The notes beneath the pieces were generated by a model. The model searched no databases and had not been told where the DNA came from. It saw only the letters and a program-made list of their open reading frames with translations. This document shows, piece after piece, positions 7,439 to 16,391 of a DNA stretch of 60,334 bases (positions within the stretch are counted from its first letter, which is position 1; every line of letters starts with the position of its first letter). The DNA lies in assembly GCA_030427205.1 (NCBI GenBank), contig JAUHXC010000054.1, positions 1 to 60,334 on the forward strand, given 5' to 3'. A program made the position numbers and the translations under genes. Source of the stretch: a bacterium. Lineage in GTDB: Bacteria; Myxococcota_A; Bradymonadia; UBA7976; UBA1532.

Positions 7439-8251
7439 TCAGTCTCGCGGCTGGCAGACTTGGCGGTACGGGGACTCGTCGGGCACGAAGCGCGGGCAGG
7501 CCCGGCAGTCTACGCCGCCGCCGTCGGCGCCGACGAGGTCGTTGCAAGGGGTACCCGAGAAGGGGATGCCGCCTTCTTCGGTCGGCAGCGCCGGGCAGAT
7601 CTCGTTGCCGTTGCGGTCATAGTAGAAGATCACATCGCAGCCGGCGCAGATGGTGATCGGGTAGAGGAACTCGTTGCTCTCGACGATGCGGCCGTCGAGG
7701 GTCTCGCCCTCGATGCGCACCCGGGCGATGAGGTCGATCGTGCTGTCGGTGGGCTGCGCGCCGTCGTCGACGATACGCAGGAACTCACTGGCCGACCGCA
7801 GGAGCTCGATCGCTTCGAGGTTGAGCACCTCGACGAAGACGGTGACCTGGCCCGCGGCGCTGACGGTCACCGAGAGCGGCACCTTGATCGAGTTCAACTC
7901 GGCGCTCAGCGCGCTGAGCGTGGTGTACTCGATGGTGGCCGAGCGCAGCACGATGTCGTTGGTATCGACCCGGCTGTCGATGACGTCGAAGCCCTTGACC
8001 TCGTTGATGCCGACGAGGTTGTTCTGCACCCGCGCGAGGATGCGATAGCTGTTGCGCAGCGCGATGTCGACCCGGCCCGAGCCCTGGTAGAGGTTCTCGT
8101 CGAGCACGAGTTCGCAGGTCTCCTCGTCGATCGGCTGGACCTGGCGGATGGTCAGGCCGAAGTCCCGGTCCTGGCAGCTGCTCAGGCCGGTGGACAGCGC
8201 GATGAGCAGGCCGGCGCCCAGGATCATCGTCTTGCGGGAGAGCGGGTTCAT
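7439..8251 (-). CDS. Uncharacterised lipoprotein behind aroB
   Basis: A 270-residue predicted lipoprotein: a short basic N-terminus, hydrophobic stretch and lipobox LSSC, with the lipidated Cys near 28. The body looks like a beta-rich domain (RVDIALRNSYRILARVQNNLVG, EVKGFDVIDSRVD, LSVTVSAAGQVTVFVEVLNLEAI), and the last 70 residues hold several Cys in a CAGC/CRAC pattern, probably disulfide-bonded in the periplasm. GAGGAGG precedes the ATG, which overlaps the aroB stop as ATGA. I do not recognise a named family. The context suggests an envelope role linked to the pilus genes, but this is only inference. Confidence 0.8.
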   Translation of the reverse strand: MNPLSRKTMILGAGLLIALSTGLSSCQDRDFGLTIRQVQPIDEETCELVLDENLYQGSGRVDIALRNSYRILARVQNNLVGINEVKGFDVIDSRVDTNDIVLRSATIEYTTLSALSAELNSIKVPLSVTVSAAGQVTVFVEVLNLEAIELLRSASEFLRIVDDGAQPTDSTIDLIARVRIEGETLDGRIVESNEFLYPITICAGCDVIFYYDRNGNEICPALPTEEGGIPFSGTPCNDLVGADGGGVDCRACPRFVPDESPYRQVCQPRD

Positions 8252-9360
8252 CGCGAATCCTCCTCGGTCCAGCTGCGCGCGAGGCTGCGCGCGTCCCGAA
8301 CGAATGTCGGTATCGGCAACGGCACGATCTGCGGGTCGCCGATGGCGCGCAGCAAGATGGTGCGGATGCATTGTCCGTGAATCTTCTTGTCCGATGCCAC
8401 ATGGGCCAGCACGTCGTCGTCGATGCGCCGGGCCCAGTCTGCGGGCAGGCGGCAGGCGTCGAGCGCCGCGTCGAGGCGCAGCACGTCCTGCGGGTCGAGG
8501 CCGCACAGGGTCGTGCTGAGGCGGGCGGCGAACCGCATGCCGAGCGCGACGGCTTCGCCGTGGCGCAGCTCGGTGTAGCCGGTGGCGGTCTCGAGCGCGT
8601 GGGCCAGGGTGTGGCCGAAGTTGAGGATCGCCCGCCTGCCGGCTTCGAGTTCGTCGTCGACGACCACGTCGGCCTTGATCTGGATCGCCCGACCGATCAC
8701 CTCGCCGAGAGCGTCGGGGTCGCCGGTCGAGAGGGCGTGTCCGCGCGCGGTGATGCGGTCGAGCATCGTCGGGTCGGCGAGCGCCGCGGCCTTGATGGCT
8801 TCGGCGAGCCCGGCCCGGATCTCGCGCGCGGGCAGCGTCTCGAGGTGGGCGACGTCGACGAAGACCCACTTGGGCTGATGGAACGCGCCGACGAGGTTCT
8901 TGCCCTGGGGCAGGTCGACGCCGGTCTTCCCGCCGACGCTGCTGTCGACCTGGGCGAGCACCGTCGTCGGGACCTGGGCATAGGGCAGGCCGCGCAGCAG
9001 GGTGGCGGCGACGAAGCCGGCCACATCGCCCACCACGCCGCCCCCGAAGGCGATGATCGGGGTCTGGCGGTCGACGCCGGCGGCGAGCGCGTCGTCGTAG
9101 AGCCGGCGCACGGTGGCCAGCGTCTTGTTCTCTTCGCCGGGGGTGAACTGCAGCAGCGCGGCGTCGAGGCCCTTGTGTTTCAAGGCGTCGGCCACGGGCG
9201 CGGCGTGCAGTCGGGCGACGGTATCGTCGCTGATGATGATCACCCGTCCGCCGGGGGCGAAGGCGGTGATCCGCTCGATCAGCTCCGGGCGCGCGTCGCG
9301 GCGCACATGCACCGGGTAGCGCCGGGGGCCGAGGTCGACGATGAGGTCGTGGCCGATCAT
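8248..9360 (-). CDS. aroB: 3-dehydroquinate synthase
   Basis: Second shikimate-pathway enzyme; converts DAHP to 3-dehydroquinate using NAD+ and a metal ion. The 370 residues show the NAD-binding segment GGGVVGDVAGF, the PTTVLAQVDSSVGGKTGVD stretch with the active-site Lys, the LAEAIKAA helix, and metal ligands in NFGHTLAHALE and RHGEAVALGM. Length and order are ordinary. The ATG overlaps the aroK stop (ATGA), and the stop overlaps the next lipoprotein start, so the run pilQ-aroK-aroB-lipoprotein is translationally coupled. Confidence 0.97.
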   Translation of the reverse strand: MIGHDLIVDLGPRRYPVHVRRDARPELIERITAFAPGGRVIIISDDTVARLHAAPVADALKHKGLDAALLQFTPGEENKTLATVRRLYDDALAAGVDRQTPIIAFGGGVVGDVAGFVAATLLRGLPYAQVPTTVLAQVDSSVGGKTGVDLPQGKNLVGAFHQPKWVFVDVAHLETLPAREIRAGLAEAIKAAALADPTMLDRITARGHALSTGDPDALGEVIGRAIQIKADVVVDDELEAGRRAILNFGHTLAHALETATGYTELRHGEAVALGMRFAARLSTTLCGLDPQDVLRLDAALDACRLPADWARRIDDDVLAHVASDKKIHGQCIRTILLRAIGDPQIVPLPIPTFVRDARSLARSWTEEDSR

Positions 9361-9884
9361 GCCGCCGCCTCGTCGTCGAGCCGCGCGACGATGCGGTCGA
9401 CCACGTCGTCGGGCGTCAGCCCGTCGGTGGGCACCGAGAGGTCGACGTCGGCGTAGGCGGCGGCTCGCGCGGTATACAGCGCCCGCAGGCGGTCGCTCGG
9501 GTCGGCACCGGCGAGCAGCGGGCGGTCGGTGGCGCCGCTCAGGCGCTCGACGATGGTGTCGATCCGCGCGTCGAGGCCCACGAGCAGCCCCGTTCTGCGG
9601 GCGATGCGCCGCCGGTCGGGCCGTACGAGGGCGCCGCCGCCGAGCACGACGACCCGCGGTTCGGGGTCTGCGCAGACCGCCGCGAGCGCGGCGCCTTCGC
9701 GGTGGCGAAAGCCGGCCTCACCTTCTTCGGCGAAGATCGCTGTGATCGAGCGTCCTGCGTGGGCTTCGATGCGCGCGTCGAGATCGACGCAGGGCACCCC
9801 GAGGCGCTCGGCGAGCAGCGGACCGACCGTGCTCTTGCCGGCGCCGGTCATGCCCCACACGAAGATGGTGCGCAGGCGGTTCAA
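9357..9884 (-). CDS. aroK: Shikimate kinase
   Basis: Phosphorylates shikimate with ATP, the fifth pathway step. The 175-residue protein carries Walker A GMTGAGKST near the N-terminus, the shikimate-binding DLDARIE, IFAEEGEAGFRHRE, the GGG turn in VVLGGGALV, and the lid Arg in DRPLL. I choose TTG at 9884, which overlaps the pilQ stop as TTGA; no ATG lies upstream of the P-loop in this frame that would fit, and the next GTG would cut into the first strand. The pilQ-aroK-aroB order is common in proteobacteria. Confidence 0.93.
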   Translation of the reverse strand: MNRLRTIFVWGMTGAGKSTVGPLLAERLGVPCVDLDARIEAHAGRSITAIFAEEGEAGFRHREGAALAAVCADPEPRVVVLGGGALVRPDRRRIARRTGLLVGLDARIDTIVERLSGATDRPLLAGADPSDRLRALYTARAAAYADVDLSVPTDGLTPDDVVDRIVARLDDEAAA

Positions 9885-12800
9885 GGCGCGGTCTGCACCG
9901 TCGACGCCGCCCGGTTGATGATCCGGGGGGTCACGAAGATGAGCAGCTCGGTCCGCCGGTCGCTCTCGCGGTAGTTGCGGAAGAGCGCGCCCAGGATAGG
10001 GATCCGGGCGAGGTAGGGGACCTCGGCGTGGTTGTAGCCGGCCTGGCTGGTGTAGATCCCGCCGATGACGGTGGTGTCGCCGTCGCGGATCAACAGCTCG
10101 GTCTTGGCGGTCTTCTTGAGGATGGTGGGGTCGCCCCGCGCGCCGACGTTCTGGAAGTCGGGGGTGTTGTTCTCCGTCTCGATCTCCAGATAGATGTTGC
10201 CGTCCTGGGTGACGTGCGGGGTGACGAGCAGCTTGAGCGTCGCGTCGAAGAAGACGGTCTGCACGCCGGCGGCCGACACCTGGCTGATCGGGATGCTCGT
10301 ACCCTGGCTGATCTCGGCCTGCTTGTTGTCGAGGGTCGCGATCTTCGGGCTCGAGATGACCTTGACCGTACCGCGGTTCTCGAGGGCCGAGAGGCGCAGG
10401 TTGAGGTTGAAGGTGCTGTCGACGCTGCCGAGGGTGATGCCGAGCGCACCACCGGACCCGAGGCCGGCGGCCGCGGGCAGGTTGACGACGTAGTTCGGGT
10501 TGGTCGAGTTGCCTTCGGTATTGGTCTGCGGGTCGTCGCCACCGCCGGCCACGCCCACCGAGCTGGGGAAGCGCAGGCCGGTCGGGTTGCCGGTCGCCGC
10601 GCTGAAGATGGCGTCGAGGCCCCACTGGATGCCGAGCTCGAGGTCGTTGACGTCGTTGACCTCGACGATGCGGGCCTCGATGAGCACCTGCGGCGTCTGG
10701 GTATCGAGCCGGCGGATGAGGTCTTCGGCGGCGGCGAGGTGATCGTCGACGTCCTTGATGATGACGGTGTTGGTCCGCTCGTCCTGCTCGACGGTGCCCC
10801 GCTCGCTGAGCACGCTGCGCACCCGCGGCAGCAGGTCGCTGGCGTTGGCGTGGTTCACCGTGATCAGCTTGACCTCGAGCGGCTTGAGCTTCTCCTTGAC
10901 CTCGAGCTTCTTCAGCTCGTTCTCCCGCTCCTGGGCGATGACCTCGGCCGGCGCGACGCGGATGATGTCGCCCTCGCGCACCATGTCGAGGCCCTTGGTG
11001 CGCAGGATGATGTCCAGCGCCTGATCCCAGGGCACGAGCTTGAGGTGCATGGTGATCGTGCCGTCGACATCGTCGGAGGTGACGATGTTGACGTTGCCCT
11101 CCTTGGCGAGCAGCCGGAGGATGTTGTGCAGGTCGCCGTCCTTGATGTCGATGTTGATCTTGCGGCCGGTGTAGCGCTTGCGGCGGGCCGGCTTGGGCCG
11201 GGACGAGTCGTCGAGGCTGATGGTCTGGCCCGGGCCGGTGAAGACCGCGGCGCGCGGCTGCTCGTAGCGCACCTCGCGGGCCGGGGGGGCCGGCGCCTGC
11301 CACGCGGGGGCCGCCGGGGTCGCGGCCACCGGGCGACGCGCGCGGGGCCGGTCGAACGACCACACCAGGGCGTCGCCATCCAGCGCGATCTGGTCGTCGA
11401 CGGCCGCCGAGAGGGTCACCACGACCCGCACCCGGTCACCGGGCGGCGGCGCCTGGAAGCTGGAGACGAGCTGCACCGCCGAGCCGAACTCGCTGGTGTC
11501 GAGGCTGCGCTCGAGGGCGGGCTCGATCAGCGCGTCGGCGAACTCGAGGATGCGCGTGCGGTCGCCCTCGCGCTTGAGGGTGTAGTCGGGCGTGCCCTCG
11601 AAGCGGACCCGAACCCGGGTGCGGTCGGTGCCGTCGTCGAAGCGCACCTCGGTGATCCGGGTCTGCTGCGGCGTGGGCTCGCCCGCCGCGGCCGCCGCGC
11701 CGGCCGCGGTCTCGCCGGCCTTGTCGGCAGCGGCCTTCTCGGCCTCCTGTCGGGCGGCCTTCTCGGCTTCGATCCGCGCCTGGGCCTGCTCGGCCTCCTG
11801 GCGGGCGGCGTCCTTCTCGGCCTCGGTCCGGGCGAGGGTGCCCTCGAGGCGGTCGGCCTCGGCGCGGCTCTGACGGGCGGCCTCGCGGGCCTGCGCCAGC
11901 GCCGCTTCACGGGCGGCGAGAGTCTGCTCCAGCGCGCGGGCCTCGGCGCGGGCGGCCATCAGCTCGGCGTCGAGCTCGTCGGCGTCGCCGGTGCCCTCGG
12001 CCTTGGCCCCGGCCACCTCACGCTCGAGCCGCTTGACCCGGCTCTCGAGCTTGCCGGCCTCGGTGGCCGAGTCGATGCGGGCGACCTCGGCCTTCTCGGC
12101 GGCGATGCGCGCCTCGCGGGCGGCCTGCTCGGCCTCGAGCGCGCGGGTCTTCGCCGCGTCGTTGGCGGCGCGGGCGGCCTCGAGCTGGCGCGCGAGCGCC
12201 TCGCGGTTGCCTTCGAGGCTCTGAATCTGGCGGGCGGCGGCGTTCTTCTCGGCTTCGAGAGCCGACAGCCGGCCGGCGAGGCGCTGCTTGTCGGCCTCGG
12301 CGGCGGCGGCGCGGGCCTCGGCGGCCTTGGCCCGGGCCTCGGCCTCGGCGGCGCGGGCCTGGGCCGAGTCGGCGTCGCGGGACTGCTTCTTGGCGAGCGC
12401 GGCGGCCTTCTCGGCCTCGCTGGCCCGCTGCTCGGCCTGACGGGCGCGCTTCTCGGCCTCGGCGGCCTGCCGGCGGGCCTGCTCGGCGGCGGCGACCGCG
12501 CGGGCCTCGGCGTCGTCGGCGCGGCTGTCGGCGGCGTCGGCGGCGGCGCGGGCCTGACCGCGGGCGGCGACGGCGGCGGCCTCGGCCTCGGCGGCGCGGG
12601 CCTCGGCTTCGCGGGCTCGATCTTCTGCTTCGGCGGCGCGACTCTCGGCCTCGATGGCGCGGCTCTCGGCGACCTGCTTCGCTTCGGCGGTGGCGCTGCG
12701 GGCCTGGGAGCGGGCGCGGGCGGCGTCCTGTTCGGCCTCGCGGGCGCGGGCTTCGGCCTGCAGCGCGCGGGACTCGGCGGCCTGGGCGTCGGCGGTGGCC

Positions 12801-13369
12801 TTGCTGGCGCTGTCCTCGGCCCGGCGGGCGGCGGCGAGCGCGGCCTCGGCGGCCCGGGCGCGGCGCTCGGCGTCCTGGGCGCGGCTCTCGGCGGCGGCGA
12901 CGCGGGCGCGGACGGCGGCGTCGTTGGTCGGCCCCACCGCGGCCACCGGGCGCTTCTCGGCCCGCTGGCTGGCGTCGACCCGGATCATGATGCCGTTGCC
13001 CTGGGCGACGACGTCGTAGGGCGCGTCCGACGCCAGCTCGACCTCGATGCGCGCGATGCGCACCAGATCGTCGTCGAACTGCGCGGTCTTGACGGTCTCG
13101 ACGACCCCGTTGCCCACCGTCGTATTACCCAGCGCCCGGGCGTCGGCGTTCGAGATGTCGACGAACAGCCGGATCGGATCGGTGAGCTTGAAGACGGTGA
13201 ACGTGGGCGGGACGGAGCCCTTGACCACGATCTCGGTCGCCTGATCGGTCTCGCGCACCTCGAGCGCGTCGAGCCGGTTGAGGACCGGTTCGTCGGCCCA
13301 GGCCGCTCCACACAGGAGCAACAGCAGGCCGATGACCCCCATGCGGCGGCGCAGCGTTCGTCGAGGCAT
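9881..13369 (-). CDS. pilQ: Type IV pilus secretin PilQ with long coiled-coil insertion
   Basis: Outer-membrane secretin through which the pilus fibre passes. Domains in order (1162 residues): signal peptide ending near AAWA; a first AMIN domain (about 30-130); an Ala/Glu/Arg-rich heptad region of about 430 residues (about 145-575) that must form a very long coiled coil; a second AMIN domain (about 585-690); the N0/STN domain (INIDIKDGDLHNILRLLAKEG); the N1 repeat (ITVNHANASDLLPRV); and the secretin barrel to the end. AMIN domains bind peptidoglycan. I prefer ATG 13369, with a G-run 6 bases upstream and an immediate signal peptide; a GTG at 13393 overlapping the pilP stop would add eight residues. 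The coiled coil is far longer than anything in standard PilQ. A plus-strand open frame of about 1130 codons opposite it is a composition shadow. Confidence 0.93.
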   Translation of the reverse strand: MPRRTLRRRMGVIGLLLLLCGAAWADEPVLNRLDALEVRETDQATEIVVKGSVPPTFTVFKLTDPIRLFVDISNADARALGNTTVGNGVVETVKTAQFDDDLVRIARIEVELASDAPYDVVAQGNGIMIRVDASQRAEKRPVAAVGPTNDAAVRARVAAAESRAQDAERRARAAEAALAAARRAEDSASKATADAQAAESRALQAEARAREAEQDAARARSQARSATAEAKQVAESRAIEAESRAAEAEDRAREAEARAAEAEAAAVAARGQARAAADAADSRADDAEARAVAAAEQARRQAAEAEKRARQAEQRASEAEKAAALAKKQSRDADSAQARAAEAEARAKAAEARAAAAEADKQRLAGRLSALEAEKNAAARQIQSLEGNREALARQLEAARAANDAAKTRALEAEQAAREARIAAEKAEVARIDSATEAGKLESRVKRLEREVAGAKAEGTGDADELDAELMAARAEARALEQTLAAREAALAQAREAARQSRAEADRLEGTLARTEAEKDAARQEAEQAQARIEAEKAARQEAEKAAADKAGETAAGAAAAAGEPTPQQTRITEVRFDDGTDRTRVRVRFEGTPDYTLKREGDRTRILEFADALIEPALERSLDTSEFGSAVQLVSSFQAPPPGDRVRVVVTLSAAVDDQIALDGDALVWSFDRPRARRPVAATPAAPAWQAPAPPAREVRYEQPRAAVFTGPGQTISLDDSSRPKPARRKRYTGRKINIDIKDGDLHNILRLLAKEGNVNIVTSDDVDGTITMHLKLVPWDQALDIILRTKGLDMVREGDIIRVAPAEVIAQERENELKKLEVKEKLKPLEVKLITVNHANASDLLPRVRSVLSERGTVEQDERTNTVIIKDVDDHLAAAEDLIRRLDTQTPQVLIEARIVEVNDVNDLELGIQWGLDAIFSAATGNPTGLRFPSSVGVAGGGDDPQTNTEGNSTNPNYVVNLPAAAGLGSGGALGITLGSVDSTFNLNLRLSALENRGTVKVISSPKIATLDNKQAEISQGTSIPISQVSAAGVQTVFFDATLKLLVTPHVTQDGNIYLEIETENNTPDFQNVGARGDPTILKKTAKTELLIRDGDTTVIGGIYTSQAGYNHAEVPYLARIPILGALFRNYRESDRRTELLIFVTPRIINRAASTVQTAP

Positions 13370-13389
13370 GAAACCCCCCCTGGTCTCGA

Positions 13390-13995
13390 TCACGGCAACA
13401 GCTCCTGGAGCTCTTCCTGACTGAGGAGGACCTTGCGGACCTCCTTGGGCTTCTCTTCGTCGGGGCCCACCTCGAGCGCTCGGAAGAGCACCTCGTTGCG
13501 GGTGATGCGCACCAGCCGCATGGGCGGATCGGCGCCGACGATGTCACCGGGGCGCACGATGTGCCCCAAGCCCCGGTTGTCGGTGACCATCGCCTTGTGC
13601 ACCGCCCCGCCGGTGATGATGGCGATGAGCTGCAACGCCTGCACCGGGGTATCGGCGATGGTGCTCTCGATCTTGGTCACCGGGTTGTTCGGATCGCCCT
13701 CGGAGTCGCGCTGGATCAGATCCTCGACATAGGGCGCGAACGGGTCGCGGGTCTCGCGCATCGACTGCGCGAGGTCGTCCTGGGCCTTCCAGTCGACGTC
13801 GCGCAGCTTGGCGGGCAGCTTGGACAGATCGACATCGCCGGCGGCCTGGGCCCCGGGCTTGGGCTTCTTCTTCTTGGCCTTGGGCGTGCGGCCCGATCCC
13901 CGGGTCGCAGCGCCGGTCGGCGCGTCGCTGCCGCAGCCGAGCATCGGCACCGCCAGCCCCAGACCGATGGCGAACAAGAGCGCGTGATGATTCAC
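13390..13995 (-). CDS. pilP: Type IV pilus inner-membrane lipoprotein PilP
   Basis: Periplasmic lipoprotein that links the PilM-N-O alignment complex to the secretin PilQ. The 201-residue product has a signal with lipobox MLGC (Cys near 21), a Lys/Pro-rich linker (TPKAKKKKPKP), the RDPFAPYV motif, and a C-terminal beta domain (LQLIAIITGGAVHKAMVTDNRGLGHIVRPGDIVG) typical of PilP. The start is GTG 13995, which overlaps the pilO stop as GTGA; a longer in-frame extension would run through pilO in the wrong frame. Confidence 0.93.
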   Translation of the reverse strand: MNHHALLFAIGLGLAVPMLGCGSDAPTGAATRGSGRTPKAKKKKPKPGAQAAGDVDLSKLPAKLRDVDWKAQDDLAQSMRETRDPFAPYVEDLIQRDSEGDPNNPVTKIESTIADTPVQALQLIAIITGGAVHKAMVTDNRGLGHIVRPGDIVGADPPMRLVRITRNEVLFRALEVGPDEEKPKEVRKVLLSQEELQELLP

Positions 13996-14630
13996 TTGCC
14001 CCCCTTCCTGGCCTTCTTGCCCTTCTTGCCCTTCGCCGAGCGCCCGCCGGCGGACTCCGTCGGCGGCACGTACATGAAGGTCGTCGCGTTGCACACCGCC
14101 TGGACGCGCTCTTCGCCGTCCTTGCGGTCGAGCGCGGTCAACTCGATGTTCTCGACGTTGACGATCCGGGTGAGCTTGCCCAGGTAGTAGAAGAACGTCG
14201 CCACCTGGTGGAAGGTGCCGCGCAGCACCATCTTCACCGGGATGCGGGCGTACATCGTCTCGACCTCGTCGTCGCCGCGCTCGAAGCGGGCGATCTCGAG
14301 GCCGACGATCTTGGCCTGACTGTGGATCTGCTGCAGCAGGTCGGCGATCTCGGCGTTCTCGGGCAGCCGGTCGCGCATCTCGTCCCGCGACTTGCGCAGC
14401 TTCTCGATCTCGTCCTTGTACTTCTGGAGGTTCTTCTCGATCTCCTGCTCTTCGCGCAGGGTCTTGGAGAGCTGCGGCGTCTTGGCCTTCTCGGTGACCA
14501 GGGCCGCCTCGACCTCGCCGTAGAAGAGGAAGTACCACGCCGCGCCCACCAGCCCCATCAGCAGGATGATGACCGCCACCTTGGTCGAAGGCGGCGTGGC
14601 GAGGAACTTGTCGAACTGCGAATCGGCCAT
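13992..14630 (-). CDS. pilO: Type IV pilus inner-membrane protein PilO
   Basis: Alignment-complex protein that pairs with PilN in the periplasm. The 212-residue product has a short cytoplasmic N-terminus, one membrane helix (about 18-37, VAVIILLMGLVGAAWYFLFY), a coiled coil (about 40-95, rich in Lys/Glu) and a ferredoxin-like domain (IPVKMVLRGTFHQVATFFYYLGKL). The C-terminus is a Lys/Gly-rich tail. It starts 10 bases after pilN and overlaps pilP by four bases. Confidence 0.95.
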   Translation of the reverse strand: MADSQFDKFLATPPSTKVAVIILLMGLVGAAWYFLFYGEVEAALVTEKAKTPQLSKTLREEQEIEKNLQKYKDEIEKLRKSRDEMRDRLPENAEIADLLQQIHSQAKIVGLEIARFERGDDEVETMYARIPVKMVLRGTFHQVATFFYYLGKLTRIVNVENIELTALDRKDGEERVQAVCNATTFMYVPPTESAGGRSAKGKKGKKARKGGK

Positions 14631-14640
14631 GTCCGCCCCC

Positions 14641-15330
14641 CTACTTCTTGCGCCGGCGGCGCTTGCCCTTGGGCTGACCCAGCTCGCCGGCGGCGAGCCG
14701 CTTGACGTCGGCCGGGCCGTAGATCACCAGGGCGTTGAGGTCGAACTTGACCATCTTGGTGTCGTCGAGGTTGGCCATCTCGACCGTCTCCGACACGTTG
14801 AGCTTGATCTTGACGAAGTGGCGCGAGCTGCCCAGCCGGGTGAGGAACTCGGCGAGGTCTTCGTTGGTGCGGGCGTGGCCCTGCACCTTCACCGCGCGCT
14901 CGCCTTCGACGAAGCCGTCGATCCACAGGCGGCGCGGGTCCCAGTCGGGGTTCCACCCGCGCTGCTGCACCTCGAGCTTGAGCTTGGGATCGTCGATGGG
15001 CGTGAGCATGCGCGACAGCTCGTCGAGCATCTTCACCGGGCCGGTCTGGCCCTCGATCAGCCCGTCGAGCACCGCCTTCTGCTGCTCGAGCTCCGCCTGC
15101 TGACGCTGCAGGTCGGCGACCGCCTTGGTCTTCTTCTTGAGCTTGTCGATGTCTTTCTTGATGCCGGCGTTGCGCTGCTTGGCGGCGAGCAGCTCGTTGT
15201 TCGCCTCGCTCTGGATGAAGAACAGCACCGCCACCTGGGCCAGGATCAGGACCAGCCCCAGGACGAGCAGCTGTTTGCCGCTCTTCTTCTTCTCGGCTTC
15301 GCGGACGGGGAGGAGGTTTATCCGGATCAT
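14641..15330 (-). CDS. pilN: Type IV pilus assembly protein PilN
   Basis: Bitopic inner-membrane partner of PilO whose N-terminal tail docks on PilM. The 229 residues begin with MIRINLLP, the signature PilM-binding motif, followed by one membrane helix (about 21-40), a coiled coil (about 45-95) and a periplasmic ferredoxin-like domain (about 100-210). The basic C-terminus (GKRRRRKK) is unusual but follows the domain. The start overlaps the pilM stop as ATGA. Confidence 0.95.
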   Translation of the reverse strand: MIRINLLPVREAEKKKSGKQLLVLGLVLILAQVAVLFFIQSEANNELLAAKQRNAGIKKDIDKLKKKTKAVADLQRQQAELEQQKAVLDGLIEGQTGPVKMLDELSRMLTPIDDPKLKLEVQQRGWNPDWDPRRLWIDGFVEGERAVKVQGHARTNEDLAEFLTRLGSSRHFVKIKLNVSETVEMANLDDTKMVKFDLNALVIYGPADVKRLAAGELGQPKGKRRRRKK

Positions 15331-16391
15331 TTGTTGTCGTTCTGCCTCCGGAGCCCGAGCCCCACGGCCACCGACGCCAGCGGCCTGACCTCGTTGATGT
15401 AGTCGAGGTTGAACAGCCGGGGGTCGATCTGCACGTTGCGGAACGGGTCGACCACCTCGACCGGCACCCCGACCCGCTGCTCGACGGTCTTGGCCAGCGA
15501 CGGTACCTTGGCGGTGCCGCCCGACAGGTAGACCCGCGCGACCCGGCCCTCCGACGAGGTGGCCAGGTAGAAGTCCAACGAGCGGTGGATCTCGGAGGCC
15601 ATCGACTCGCTGACCGACTTCATCACCCGCTCGACTTCCTGCGGCACGACGCTGTCCGCGTCGACCCCGGACTCACCGCCCAGCTTGTAGGCCTCCGCCT
15701 CGTCGTAGCTGACGTTGAGCTGCTTCTGGATCTCCTCGGTGTACTGATTGCCACCCATGGAGATGTCGCGGGTGAAGGTGGTGACCCCGTTGGAGATGAT
15801 GTTGATGTTGATGGTGCTCGCGCCGATGTCGATGAGCACCACCGACTCCCCCGGAGGATAGCCGTAGTTGACCTCGAAGGTGTTCTGGATGGTCAGCGCG
15901 TCGATGTCGACCACCACCGGATTGAGCCCCGCGTCGCGCACGAGGCCGGCGTACTCGTCGACGATGTCGCGCTTGGCGGCGACGAGCAGCACGTCCATCT
16001 GCCCCTGCTCGGGGCGCGACTGCAGGATCTGGTAGTCGAGGTAGACGTCGTTGACGTCGAAGGGGATGTACTGCTCGGCCTCCCACTTGATGCTCTCTTC
16101 GAGCTCGTCGGGGGTCATCGCCGGCAGGCTGATCTTCTTGATGATGACCGGGTGGCCGCTGACGCTGACCGCCACATCGGTCAGGCGCAGCTTCTGGGCG
16201 GTCACCAGGCTGCGGATCGTCTCGATCACCGCGTTGGCGTTCATCAACGCGCCGTCCACGATCGCTTCGGTCGGCAGCGGGGCCATCGCGAAGCTCTCGA
16301 GGTGGATGCCCTTCTTGTTCTCTTTGAGATGCACCAGCTTGATCGAGCTGGAGCCGATGTCGAGTCCGAGGGCATTCCTCCGTCTGGCCAT
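15327..16391 (-). CDS. pilM: Type IV pilus assembly ATPase-like protein PilM
   Basis: Actin-like cytoplasmic protein that binds the PilN tail. The 354-residue product shows the phosphate-1 loop LGLDIGSSSIKLV, phosphate-2 VVLIDIGASTINI, adenosine-type LSGGTAKVPSL and the SHS2 insert region. I start at ATG 16391, with GGGGGGAG seven bases upstream. A frame extension to 16463 adds residues of poor quality with no ribosome site. It is the first gene of the pilMNOPQ-aroKB run. Confidence 0.95.
   Translation of the reverse strand: MARRRNALGLDIGSSSIKLVHLKENKKGIHLESFAMAPLPTEAIVDGALMNANAVIETIRSLVTAQKLRLTDVAVSVSGHPVIIKKISLPAMTPDELEESIKWEAEQYIPFDVNDVYLDYQILQSRPEQGQMDVLLVAAKRDIVDEYAGLVRDAGLNPVVVDIDALTIQNTFEVNYGYPPGESVVLIDIGASTININIISNGVTTFTRDISMGGNQYTEEIQKQLNVSYDEAEAYKLGGESGVDADSVVPQEVERVMKSVSESMASEIHRSLDFYLATSSEGRVARVYLSGGTAKVPSLAKTVEQRVGVPVEVVDPFRNVQIDPRLFNLDYINEVRPLASVAVGLGLRRQNDNK

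Noticed and set aside
10028..13420. Plus-strand open frame of 1130 codons opposite pilQ
   Set aside because: Codon-position GC pattern of the strong minus-strand gene; product is Leu/Gly/Arg low complexity.
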